The translations under genes were made by a program, and so were the position numbers. A stretch of 64,000 nt of DNA. Source: an uncultured SAR86 cluster bacterium (GTDB lineage Bacteria > Pseudomonadota > Gammaproteobacteria > Magnimaribacterales > AG-339-G14). The notes below the pieces were generated by a model that saw only the letters and a list, made by a program, of their open reading frames with translations, did no database searches and was not told the origin of the DNA. This document shows, piece after piece, positions 39,086-47,175 of this stretch; position 1 is the stretch's first letter; every line of letters begins with the position of its first letter. The stretch spans positions 292,696-356,695 of the forward strand of contig CACJNS010000001.1 in the NCBI GenBank assembly GCA_902594855.1, in the 5' to 3' direction.

Positions 39086-40298
39086 CATCAAAAGTTTAGA
39101 TAATATCCTCTATTTGGAGGATGTTTCCTTGTTAGATATTGCTAAAAAGTATCCAACTCCTTTTTATATTTACTCAAAAGAAATGATCCTTGCTGCTATC
39201 GATTCCTATCTAACAAATATTCGAAAAAAAGATCTAGTCTGTTATTCGGTAAAAGCAAATTCAAACCTAGCTATATTGAAAATAATGGCAGAAAAGGGAA
39301 TGGGATTCGATGTCGTTTCCGGTGGAGAACTGTTTAAAGTTTTGAAGATTGGAGCTGATCCACAAAAAATTATTTATTCTGGAGTTGGTAAAACGAAACC
39401 TGAATTAGAGTATGCCGTTGATAAAGATATAAAAAGCATAAATATTGAATCTCTTTTTGAATTAGAGTTGTTAAATCAAATTGGTAATGAAAAAAATAAA
39501 GTTATCAACACAGGTATCAGGATCAATCCAGATATTGATGCTAAGTCTCATCCCTATATTGAAACTGGCAAAGCTGACTGTAAGTTTGGATTATCTGTAG
39601 ATGATGCTAAGAGGATTGCAGATGCAAGTCATGATGGTATTTCAATATCCGGCATCTCTGCTCACATAGGATCACAAATAACAGATGATGAGCTCTTTGG
39701 AACTTTATTTAATGATTTAAAAGCTCTTTCTGAATTTTTTATATCTAAAGGACATCCAATAAATCATATTGATGTTGGTGGAGGCCTTGCCATTGACTAT
39801 GACTTCCAAGAAAGTTTTTCTCCAGAATTAATGACTAAAAAAGTTATTGATATGGCTGGAGACATTCCTATTTTTTTTGAGCCTGGAAGATCTCTAATCG
39901 GACAAGCTGGTTCATTGGTCACAGAAGTATTAGGCGTAAAAATTAACGGTACAAATAGATTTTTAATTGTTGATGCAGGTATGAATGATTTAATTAGACC
40001 AGCCTTGTATCAAGCAAATCATAAGATAGAGGCTATTTCAGCTTCCAGCGAATCTTCAGAAAAGCATTATGTTGTCGGTCCGGTTTGCGAAACAGCAGAT
40101 AGCTTTGGTGAATTTTCAATTGCTGCTCAAGAACATGATCATTTGGTTATTTATTCTGTAGGGGCCTACGGTTATTCAATGGCTTCAAACTATAATTCTC
40201 GTCTTCGAGCAGCAGAATATTTAATAGATGGCAGCAAAATAAGTGAAATACGAAAAGCTGAGTCCTATGAGGATTTAATTAAGCTTGATCAATATTAA
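39072..40298 (+). CDS. lysA: Diaminopimelate decarboxylase
   Basis: PLP enzyme making lysine from meso-diaminopimelate. 408 residues. The PLP lysine is in VCYSVKANSNLAIL near residue 60. Other motifs are the HIGSQI motif near 196, the phosphate-binding VGGGLAIDY, FEPGRSLIG, and GPVCETADSF near 337 with the dimer-interface catalytic Cys. Its last base overlaps the dapF start. Confidence 0.97.
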   Translation: MRPNSIKSLDNILYLEDVSLLDIAKKYPTPFYIYSKEMILAAIDSYLTNIRKKDLVCYSVKANSNLAILKIMAEKGMGFDVVSGGELFKVLKIGADPQKIIYSGVGKTKPELEYAVDKDIKSINIESLFELELLNQIGNEKNKVINTGIRINPDIDAKSHPYIETGKADCKFGLSVDDAKRIADASHDGISISGISAHIGSQITDDELFGTLFNDLKALSEFFISKGHPINHIDVGGGLAIDYDFQESFSPELMTKKVIDMAGDIPIFFEPGRSLIGQAGSLVTEVLGVKINGTNRFLIVDAGMNDLIRPALYQANHKIEAISASSESSEKHYVVGPVCETADSFGEFSIAAQEHDHLVIYSVGAYGYSMASNYNSRLRAAEYLIDGSKISEIRKAESYEDLIKLDQY

Positions 40299-41107
40299 TG
40301 TCTGATAACTTAACTCACATGTCTGCTCTAGGTAATGACTTCATTGTGATAGATGCCATTTCTAATCAATACGATTTATCAAAAATGATAAAAAATGAGT
40401 TGGAGATCCTGAAACAGAACATGCCTTTTGATCAAATTCTTTGTCTCTTGCCTCCTAGAGACATTAACTGTGATGTTTATCTTGAAATATACAACGAGGA
40501 TGGATCACAATCGGAGAATTGTGTTAATGGACTTAGATGCATAGGTAGATACATGCACGATCACAATCTTGCATTTAATGAAGAGATTTGTGTGCAGTTA
40601 GTTAATCAAATTACAAAAGTCAAAAAGATAGATGAAGAAAATTATGAGGTGATTTTAGAGCAGTTCAGTTTAGATCCAGAGGATATTGGTCTGAAGAAAA
40701 TCAAAAGTGATTCATACTCCTTCATGCATGATCAAGAACAAATTAACTTCTATTCTGTATCCATTGGAAACCCGCATGCAATTATCTTTGCTCAAGATAT
40801 TTCTACAATAAGATTGGATGCTTTAGCTCAGTCCTTGAAAGAGGAAAACTGTTTTAAAAATGGTTTCAACCTAAATCTTGCGGAAATATCCTCAAATAAT
40901 TCCATAAAACTTAGAGTTCATGAAAGAGGCGTTGGGGAAACTGAGGCTTGCGGAAGCGGCGCTTGTGCAACAGCTCTTGCTGCGACACTTTTCAAAGAAA
41001 TGCGGCATGACATTGAAATAATATTTGAAAAAGGCACATTAAATCTGAAAATAGACCTAGATAGTAATAAAATATATTTAAGAGGAACTACCAGCTATCT
41101 AAACTAA
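40298..41107 (+). CDS. dapF: Diaminopimelate epimerase
   Basis: Converts LL- to meso-diaminopimelate for lysine and peptidoglycan. 269 residues. The two catalytic cysteines lie in GSQSENCVNGLRC near residue 73 and TEACGSGACATAL near 213. MSALGNDFIVID is the N-terminal signature. It forms a lysA-dapF pair. Confidence 0.96.
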   Translation: MSDNLTHMSALGNDFIVIDAISNQYDLSKMIKNELEILKQNMPFDQILCLLPPRDINCDVYLEIYNEDGSQSENCVNGLRCIGRYMHDHNLAFNEEICVQLVNQITKVKKIDEENYEVILEQFSLDPEDIGLKKIKSDSYSFMHDQEQINFYSVSIGNPHAIIFAQDISTIRLDALAQSLKEENCFKNGFNLNLAEISSNNSIKLRVHERGVGETEACGSGACATALAATLFKEMRHDIEIIFEKGTLNLKIDLDSNKIYLRGTTSYLN

Positions 41108-41112
41108 TTTAC

Positions 41113-41808
41113 ATGTCAAACTTGTCAAAGATTTCTTCTGAAGAAGTTGTCGAATATCTAAAAGAAAACCCTGATTTCTTTAATTTAAATCCTGAGTCTT
41201 TGAACCAGATAAATCTTAAACATGAATCCGGTGATGCGATTTCTCTAATAGAAAAACAAATTATTGAATTAAGAAAATCCTCAGACCAAGCAAATAAACA
41301 TTTAATCCAGATTCTCGAAAATGCAAAAAGAAACGAAAAATTATTTCTGCTCTCAAGAGAAATAATTCTTGGTTTATTGGCTAGCTCAACAATAGACGAT
41401 ACGGTAAACGAACTCGAATCGTATTTTATAAACTCATTTAACACCGATGCCTGTAAGGTGATATTTTTTAGCGAAGATGAAAAAAGATTCGGCAAGGAAA
41501 GAGTTACTAGCCCTGATCTTGCAACTGACCTCTTTCGCGATCAATTTAAAAACAAAGATATTATTCAAGGCGGTATAAGTCCTGAGATAAGCAATTTTGT
41601 TTTTGGCGCTAAAGCTCAAATACAGGAAGCTGCGATATGCAAATTGGAATGTTCTACGGTAACAGGGATATTTGCGATCGGCAGTAAATCTTTAGGAAGA
41701 TACTCAAGCGAAAAGGATAATTTATTTCTCCTTTTTATCGTTTCAGCTTTGAGTAAATTTATCGATAGAATTATTCTCAGCAAGTCATATGCAAAAGGAA
41801 ATAAATAA
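41113..41808 (+). CDS. DUF484 (GAF-like) protein
   Basis: A 231-residue protein of the DUF484 family conserved between dapF and xerC in gammaproteobacteria. The first ~45 residues hold the typical VVEYLKENPDFF motif. A coiled-coil segment follows around 50-85, then a GAF-like domain to the end. The role is unknown. Its 3' end overlaps xerC by 20 bp. Confidence 0.88.
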   Translation: MSNLSKISSEEVVEYLKENPDFFNLNPESLNQINLKHESGDAISLIEKQIIELRKSSDQANKHLIQILENAKRNEKLFLLSREIILGLLASSTIDDTVNELESYFINSFNTDACKVIFFSEDEKRFGKERVTSPDLATDLFRDQFKNKDIIQGGISPEISNFVFGAKAQIQEAAICKLECSTVTGIFAIGSKSLGRYSSEKDNLFLLFIVSALSKFIDRIILSKSYAKGNK

Positions 41809-42676
41809 GTTTCTTGATTACCTATCAAAAGTCAGAAATTTTTCTGTTCATACGGTTAAAAATTACAAGAAAGACCTTGAGAAGTTCAGTGCTTTCTACG
41901 AAGCAAAAAAATTCACAGACCTGGCTGCTGTGAGCCAATCTGACATTAGAGATTTCGTTGGTATCGAGAGAAGACGCGGGCTTAGTCCAAGAAGCATTGC
42001 TAGGTTAATTTCTTGCTTAAAAAGTTTTTACCGCTACCTCAACTTAGAAAGAATAGTAATGAAAAATCCCATTTTGGGGATAAGCGCTCCAAAGTCTGCC
42101 AACTTATTACCCAAAGCCATCGATCCTGATTTAATCAATCAACTGCTGGATTTTCATCCGAAAGAATGGATAGATTACCGAGATAAAGCTATGGCGGAAT
42201 TAATCTATTCTTCCGGATTAAGACTTTCTGAATTATGCAGCTTAAATATTTCTAATTTGTCGTTAAAAGATCAAAGTTGCAGAGTTGTTGGCAAAGGAAA
42301 CAAAATGAGAGATCTACCCATCGGAGGCATGGCATTGAAAGCATTAGAGTCTTGGATGTTGAAGAGAACTGAAGTAGAGATAAACGAACCTGATGCTTTA
42401 TTCATCAATAAAATGGGAAACAGATTGGGAGCGAGAACGGTGCAAGAAAGATTAAAAAAATTGAGTGTTAAACAAGGCGTTCCATACTTGCATCCACACA
42501 TGTTAAGACATTCCTTTGCCTCCCATGTATTAGAATCTAGTGGCGATTTAAGGGCAGTTCAGGAGTTGCTTGGTCATGCTAATTTATCGACCACGCAAAT
42601 TTACACAAAATTAGATTTCCAACATCTTGCTAAGGTTTATGATAAAGCTCATCCGCATGCGAAAAAACGAACATGA
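41789..42676 (+). CDS. xerC: Tyrosine recombinase XerC
   Basis: Resolves chromosome dimers at dif with XerD. 295 residues. The N-terminal SAM-like domain covers residues 1-85. The catalytic set is present: Arg in IYSSGLRLSELC, Lys in VVGKGNKMRDLP, H-x-x-R in HMLRHSFASH, His in LLGHANLSTTQIY and the nucleophile Tyr in that last motif. Position after DUF484 and before a HAD phosphatase is the conserved xerC locus, so it is not a mobile-element integrase. Confidence 0.95.
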   Translation: MQKEINKFLDYLSKVRNFSVHTVKNYKKDLEKFSAFYEAKKFTDLAAVSQSDIRDFVGIERRRGLSPRSIARLISCLKSFYRYLNLERIVMKNPILGISAPKSANLLPKAIDPDLINQLLDFHPKEWIDYRDKAMAELIYSSGLRLSELCSLNISNLSLKDQSCRVVGKGNKMRDLPIGGMALKALESWMLKRTEVEINEPDALFINKMGNRLGARTVQERLKKLSVKQGVPYLHPHMLRHSFASHVLESSGDLRAVQELLGHANLSTTQIYTKLDFQHLAKVYDKAHPHAKKRT

Positions 42677-43371
42677 CCATCAAAGTAGTAACATTTGATT
42701 TGGATGATACTCTCTGGCCTTTGAGAGAAACGATATTGGCTGCTCACAAAAGTGCTAATGATTTTCTAGCCAGTCAAGTTCCTAGCGTTAAGGAAATATT
42801 GTCTACCAATAAGGAAAGAGAAGTTTGGGGACAACTAATTGAGAAAGATCCAACAATGCGTCACAGACTGAGTGAACTGCGTTTCAATGTCTTTAAAAAC
42901 ATTCTACAAAGCTTAGGCCAAACCGAGCAACAGGCGGAGAAACTCTCATCTGAAGCATTACAAATATTCATGAACGGTAGGCATCAACTTACTTTGTTTG
43001 ATGGTGTTGAAGAAGTTCTAGCCCAACTAAAAGAAAAATATACTTTGGGTGTTCTGACTAACGGCAATGCAGACATCAATAGGCTCGGCATAGATCATTA
43101 TTTTAATTTTAGCTTCAGCGCGGAAGAATTAAACGATAGTAAGCCCTCAGCAACCCACTTTAAGAAAGCTATGGAATTCACTTCAGAAAAAGCCGCCTCA
43201 ATTTGTCATATTGGCGATCATACGGAATGCGATGTTGAAGGCGCCTTGAATGCCGGGTGTAAAGCAATTTGGTATAACGAACTTAATAACGAGTGGCCTG
43301 ATTCTGAGGGTTGTCCCGTTCAGGAAATTAAAAGTTGGTACGATATGGAAGAAGCCATATCAAAGTGCTAG
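42673..43371 (+). CDS. HAD-family phosphatase (YigB-like)
   Basis: A 232-residue HAD hydrolase: nucleophile motif VTFDLDDTLWPL at residues 5-16, LGVLTNGNAD (motif II) near 119, KPSATHF (motif III Lys) and ICHIGDHTECDVEGALNAG (motif IV). The gene position after xerC is that of E. coli yigB, a phosphatase in flavin synthesis. The substrate assignment is from synteny and similarity only. It converges with a cytochrome gene with 4 bp overlap. Confidence 0.88.
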   Translation: MTIKVVTFDLDDTLWPLRETILAAHKSANDFLASQVPSVKEILSTNKEREVWGQLIEKDPTMRHRLSELRFNVFKNILQSLGQTEQQAEKLSSEALQIFMNGRHQLTLFDGVEEVLAQLKEKYTLGVLTNGNADINRLGIDHYFNFSFSAEELNDSKPSATHFKKAMEFTSEKAASICHIGDHTECDVEGALNAGCKAIWYNELNNEWPDSEGCPVQEIKSWYDMEEAISKC

Positions 43372-43721
43372 TCAAAGGAATCAAGCATATATTGGACAAC
43401 TGCTCTTAACTCTTCATCAGTGCAATCTGCGCACAGCCCCATTGCAGGCATTGCGTTCAAACCATACTTAACGTTGTAAGTTAATGTATCAATTCCTTTA
43501 TCAACTCTTTGACCCCAAGAGAAAGTGTTAGCATAAATTGGGGCACCAGCCATTCCTCTATCGTGGCAGAACGCGCACGCTTGAGTATAAATTTCTTCAG
43601 TTGTTCTTGATTCACTTATTGTTGAAACAGGAGATTTATTTTCTTCTGAACAAGAAACAAAAAGTAAAAACGTTATTAATCCTAAAAATTTATAAAGCTT
43701 ATAGTCTTGAAAGATAACCAT
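43368..43721 (-). CDS. Cytochrome c5-like monohaem lipoprotein
   Basis: A 117-residue exported protein with a lipobox ending at Cys24 (LLFVSC). The haem site is CAFCH at 49-53 with the c5-type context TQACAFCHDRGMAGAPI. A C-terminal GLNAMPAMGLCADCTDEELRAVVQYM carries the likely Met ligand and the CxxC pair typical of cytochrome c5. Start ATG at 43721 lies within the 3' end of the cupredoxin gene upstream, so the two are coupled. It is likely an inner- or outer-membrane-attached periplasmic electron carrier. Confidence 0.88.
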   Translation of the reverse strand: MVIFQDYKLYKFLGLITFLLFVSCSEENKSPVSTISESRTTEEIYTQACAFCHDRGMAGAPIYANTFSWGQRVDKGIDTLTYNVKYGLNAMPAMGLCADCTDEELRAVVQYMLDSFD

Positions 43722-44310
43722 CTAATCGATCGTTGTTCATGATGAAGGTTGATTTCAAGTCACTTGCAGCTGACTTGATTTCATTAATATTAGTAGCTTC
43801 TCCAACTTGAATTACCCCAACCATAGCCATCATTGCATGCGGAGTGCAGTTATAAACATAAACACCCTCTTTATCTAACTTGATGCTTATCTCTTGATTT
43901 ATTTCCCCAGTCCATGCTTCGGCTCCGGCAGGAATCATGCCTGGGAGACTAGCTGAGTTATGAAGTTGATCTGTTAATACAAAATTGATGGTGTCGCCAA
44001 CTGAGACCTTTATCACTCCTGGTTCAAACACCATAGTGCCGTCTGCCCCTTCATTTTTCATTTCAATGGTGTGCACATTACCTTCGGAAAGTTGAACCTT
44101 ATTAGCTTGGTCTTCATTTGATGCAGAAGACATAGATCCAGAATTGATTGCTACTTTGTAACCTGGGCCCGCTGTTCTTATTCCACAACCGTCACCTTCC
44201 ATACATACCTGACCTAAAGGCATAATCCTTTTTTCTATGGATTCTGGTCTCATATCTTGGGCAAAAGTTGCATGAGAAAGAACAAAAACTAATAATATAA
44301 AATTTTTCAT
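43699..44310 (-). CDS. Pseudoazurin-like cupredoxin with cytochrome-c5-type leader segment
   Basis: An exported blue-copper protein. I start it at the ATG at 44310 (203 residues), giving a signal peptide MKNFILLVFVLSHATFAQ. The cupredoxin domain occupies about residues 85-170. Type-1 copper ligands are all present: His117 (QLHNSA), then Cys155, His158 and Met163 in YNCTPHAMMAM, with pseudoazurin spacing. Before it, residues 23-45 (SIEKRIMPLGQVCMEGDGCG) resemble the N-terminal segment of cytochrome c5 proteins, with Cys36 and Cys42. The next gene encodes a c5-like cytochrome lacking that segment. A redox pair is likely; the respiratory partner is unknown. Confidence 0.85.
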   Translation of the reverse strand: MKNFILLVFVLSHATFAQDMRPESIEKRIMPLGQVCMEGDGCGIRTAGPGYKVAINSGSMSSASNEDQANKVQLSEGNVHTIEMKNEGADGTMVFEPGVIKVSVGDTINFVLTDQLHNSASLPGMIPAGAEAWTGEINQEISIKLDKEGVYVYNCTPHAMMAMVGVIQVGEATNINEIKSAASDLKSTFIMNNDRLDGYLSRL

Positions 44311-44393
44311 GGGGCGATTATAGATCATTGAATCCCTAATATCTTCGGGGGTTGAAAAAATTTTATATCTAGAACCTGATGTTATGAAAAAAA

Positions 44394-44469
44394 GGGCTAG
44401 TAGTTCAGTGGATAGAACGTCTGCCTCCGGAGCAGAAGGTCGCAGGTTTGAATCCTGCCTAGCCCACCA
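44394..44469 (+). tRNA. tRNA-Arg (anticodon CCG)
   Basis: A complete cloverleaf: acceptor GGGCTAG (44394-44400) pairs with CTAGCCC (44459-44465), then discriminator A and an encoded CCA. The anticodon stem TCTGC/GCAGA holds the loop CTCCGGA, giving CCG, which reads CGG. The T-arm has GGTTTGAATCC. The last 11 bases overlap the 3' end of the convergent hflX coding region. Confidence 0.97.
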
Positions 44470-45766
44470 AATTGTTTGATAGCTCTTCTTGTTTCTGTTG
44501 AGGAACTAAATCCACACCATCCTGCTCTAGCAATTGATTCAGTTCAAAATTACCGATAACCACATCAAACAACCAACTATCATCAATAACTGACTCATGT
44601 TTTATGTAACCTTGTTGATATAAAGATGCTCGAATACCACCAAGCTTCTGTTTAACGGAGAGCCTACCCGTGTAGATTCCCTTGCTTAAGTGATTGGTAA
44701 TCTTTTCTTTTAAACGATTCAGGCCAATTCCTTCTGAAGCGGATATCGAAACTTGATTTACATCTTCTGAAATTCCAATTGCATCTGCTTCATCTGCCTG
44801 GTCAATTTTATTGTTTACTATGATTTGAGGAATGTTGTCGGCGTTTATTTCTCGCAAGATTTTATTTACTTCTCTGAATTTGAAATCACAATCAATGTCG
44901 CTAACATCAGATACGTGAAGTAAAAGATCTGCTTCTCGAAGATCCTCTAGAGTTGCCTTAAATGATTCAATCAAAGCAGTAGGTAAGTTGGAAATAAAAC
45001 CGACAGTATCGATAAAGAGAATCGACCCTTTACCAGGGCTTAAATTTTTTCTCGTAACAGTATCTAAAGTAGCAAACAATTGATCTGCTTCGTATTGATC
45101 AGATCCAGTCAATTTATTAAATAAAGTTGTTTTTCCTGCATTGGTATATCCAACCAAAGCCAACACTTGATTGTTGCCTTTTTTCCTTGCATATCGATTT
45201 AATTTTTTTTGGCTGTGACTCTTCTCTAGCCTTTTTTTAATGGATTTAATTCGGTTTGCTATAAGCCTTCTATCGGTTTCCAATTGGGTTTCACCGGGAC
45301 CTCTCAAGCCAATTCCTCCTTTTTGTCTTTCTAGATGACTCCATCCTCTCACAAGCCTAGTTGATAAGTGATTCAACTGAGCTAGCTCAACTTGCATCTT
45401 ACCGATGTGACTGGTCGCTCTTGAGGCAAAAATATCTAAAATCAATCCTGTTCTATCTAAGACCCTTGTTCGAAGTTCTTTTTCTAAATTCCTTTCTTGA
45501 GAGGGCGATAAATCATGATTAAAGATGACAAGATCAGCTTTGTAATTTTTTGTAGCTTCACTAATTTCATCAACTTTTCCTTTACCTAAAAAGTACTTAG
45601 CAGAAAGACTATTTTGCTGACCATGATATTCCTTGAGAATATTAGCTCCTGTTGATCCTACAAGGTCTTTGAATTCGTTAAAGGGATCAATAGGATTTGA
45701 TAAGTCGGAAACTTTTTTTAAATCCGATTGAACAATTATGACATTGGAATGAAATGTATTTTTCAT
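44459..45766 (-). CDS. hflX: Ribosome-associated GTPase HflX
   Basis: GTPase that splits stalled ribosomes in stress. 435 residues. The N-terminal HflX domain has FNHDLSPSQERNLEKELRTRVLDRTGLILDIF and the glycine-rich linker ERQKGGIGLRGPGETQLE near residue 152. The G domain has GYTNAGKTTLFNKL near 204, DTVGFISNLP and NKID. In E. coli it follows hfq; no hfq is adjacent here. Its terminal codons (Leu-Val-Gly-stop) lie inside the tRNA-Arg gene on the other strand. Confidence 0.95.
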   Translation of the reverse strand: MKNTFHSNVIIVQSDLKKVSDLSNPIDPFNEFKDLVGSTGANILKEYHGQQNSLSAKYFLGKGKVDEISEATKNYKADLVIFNHDLSPSQERNLEKELRTRVLDRTGLILDIFASRATSHIGKMQVELAQLNHLSTRLVRGWSHLERQKGGIGLRGPGETQLETDRRLIANRIKSIKKRLEKSHSQKKLNRYARKKGNNQVLALVGYTNAGKTTLFNKLTGSDQYEADQLFATLDTVTRKNLSPGKGSILFIDTVGFISNLPTALIESFKATLEDLREADLLLHVSDVSDIDCDFKFREVNKILREINADNIPQIIVNNKIDQADEADAIGISEDVNQVSISASEGIGLNRLKEKITNHLSKGIYTGRLSVKQKLGGIRASLYQQGYIKHESVIDDSWLFDVVIGNFELNQLLEQDGVDLVPQQKQEELSNNLVG

Positions 45767-45789
45767 AAAAAAATAATTTTATCAGTCTT

Positions 45790-45819
45790 TTGTGCTTTAA
45801 AATGCTTCACTGTTATATT
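45790..45819 (+). promoter_or_regulatory. Possible promoter of the 45.85 kb lipoprotein gene
   Basis: TTGTGC at 45790-45795 and TATATT at 45814-45819 are spaced by 18 bp, about 32 bp before the TTG start. Match by eye only. Confidence 0.35.
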
Positions 45820-45851
45820 CATTAAAAATTAATAGAACCTAAGGATAGGGT

Positions 45852-46151
45852 TTGAAAAATGCATATTTTTCCTATGCACTTAGAGCTTTTTTACCGTTGA
45901 GATATTTTCTAATAACAATTTTTTCTTTAATTTTTCTAAGCTGTGCCAGTGCAGATAAATCAATGCAAGCATCGGAGGAAAAAGAAGAGGATTCAAAAGA
46001 TGGTTTAATCTGTAAGTTTGAAGAAATGACCGGTAGTCATGTAAGAAAGAGAGTGTGCTACACACAAAGACAAATTGATAGGCAAAGAGAAATCGCACAA
46101 GAAGCGCTAAGAAGAAGCTCCAGAGGAGTTCCTTCTAATCCCAATCCTTAA
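45852..46151 (+). CDS. Small conserved lipoprotein with TGSxxRxxxC motif
   Basis: A 99-residue frame beginning with TTG after AAGGATAGGG; a second TTG at 45897 would shorten it by 15 residues. Either way there is a lipoprotein signal with the lipobox ending at Cys31 (LIFLSC). The mature part has ICKFEEMTGSHVRKRVCYT followed by a charged helix RQREIAQEALRRSS. The pattern of a Cys, TGS, Arg-x-x-Cys and a following helix recurs in unnamed gammaproteobacterial proteins, but I know of no function. It diverges from hflX and its end overlaps the next convergent gene by 4 bp. Confidence 0.65.
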   Translation: MKNAYFSYALRAFLPLRYFLITIFSLIFLSCASADKSMQASEEKEEDSKDGLICKFEEMTGSHVRKRVCYTQRQIDRQREIAQEALRRSSRGVPSNPNP

Positions 46152-47167
46152 GGAATTGAGATTTGATCCTGACCTTCTAAGCTTTTTGCAGTATCCACTA
46201 AAGTTTCTTCGACAGGTCTAGGCTGCCAATTCAATATAGTTTTTACTTTTTCATTTGAGAGAAACTGGGGATCACCAAGCATCCTGACACTCTCTTTAGC
46301 TGTCGAACTAAAAAAAGCAGCAAATCTTAAGACGAAATTGGGTAATCTCAATTTAGGCGCTTTTGTAAAACCTGCCTCTATCAATATTTGAGAAATTTCA
46401 TGCAGCCAAAAACTTGAAGTACAAAGAATAAAACGCTCATTGTTGGAACCTTGATTTGAGATGGCGTCAACATGAGCTTGTGCGACGTCTCTTACATCAA
46501 CAATACCAAGATGAATATTTGGAGTTCCTGGTAATTTTCCAGACGTTAACATCTGAACTAAAACGTTTGTCCCACCTAAGTCAGGCGAAAGTGCAGGCCC
46601 CAAAACCATGTAAGGACAAAAGACAGTTAATGGAAATTTTTCGTCTTCGCCTAACTCATCAATGAATTCCCATGCAGACTTCTCCGCCATAGTTTTACTC
46701 TTTGCATACGGAGTAATTTTATTTGAATCAATATCTGACCAATCATTTTCATCGTAATTTTTTTTATCTGAATCATCATAAAAAATTGAAGCGACTGATG
46801 AAGTTAAAATCACTTTCTTTGCTTTATTTGCTTTTGCAGCATTGAGAGCGCGAAGAGTACCGTCAACGGCAGGTCTGATAAGAACTTCTTCGTCCACAGA
46901 ATCGCTAGCTGAAATTGGAGAAGCAACGTGCATAACATAATCACAATCTCTCCCGGCTTCTTCCCAGCCTTCATCATTCAATAAATCTAATTCAATAATT
47001 TCTAAATTCTCTACTGAAGTGTTTGATTCTTTCATGGCAGTAATGACTTCTTCTTTTCTGATCTTGTCTCGAAGGGTGCCTCTGACAGCGTAACCTTGAT
47101 CAAGAAGTTGTTTGCAACAATGCAATCCAATGAATCCCGTTACACCTGTCAATAATACTTTTTCCAT
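46148..47167 (-). CDS. NAD(P)-dependent epimerase/reductase, dihydroflavonol-4-reductase-like
   Basis: Extended short-chain dehydrogenase of 339 residues. The N-terminus has the Rossmann motif TGVTGFIGLHCCKQLL and the active site has VILTSSVAS and YAKSK. It groups with dihydroflavonol-reductase/cinnamoyl-CoA-reductase-like enzymes, which reduce aldehydes or ketones. The substrate is not evident. It is last in a minus-strand run with a CoA-transferase, a MaoC hydratase and a CitE-like lyase, 8 bp after the CoA-transferase, so it may belong to the same pathway. Confidence 0.8.
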   Translation of the reverse strand: MEKVLLTGVTGFIGLHCCKQLLDQGYAVRGTLRDKIRKEEVITAMKESNTSVENLEIIELDLLNDEGWEEAGRDCDYVMHVASPISASDSVDEEVLIRPAVDGTLRALNAAKANKAKKVILTSSVASIFYDDSDKKNYDENDWSDIDSNKITPYAKSKTMAEKSAWEFIDELGEDEKFPLTVFCPYMVLGPALSPDLGGTNVLVQMLTSGKLPGTPNIHLGIVDVRDVAQAHVDAISNQGSNNERFILCTSSFWLHEISQILIEAGFTKAPKLRLPNFVLRFAAFFSSTAKESVRMLGDPQFLSNEKVKTILNWQPRPVEETLVDTAKSLEGQDQISIP

Positions 47168-47175
47168 AATTCTCC

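Noticed and set aside
41789-42676. Tyrosine recombinase as integrase of a mobile element
   Set aside because: It sits in the conserved dapF-DUF484-xerC-yigB order and has XerC length and motifs; no attachment repeats were seen nearby.
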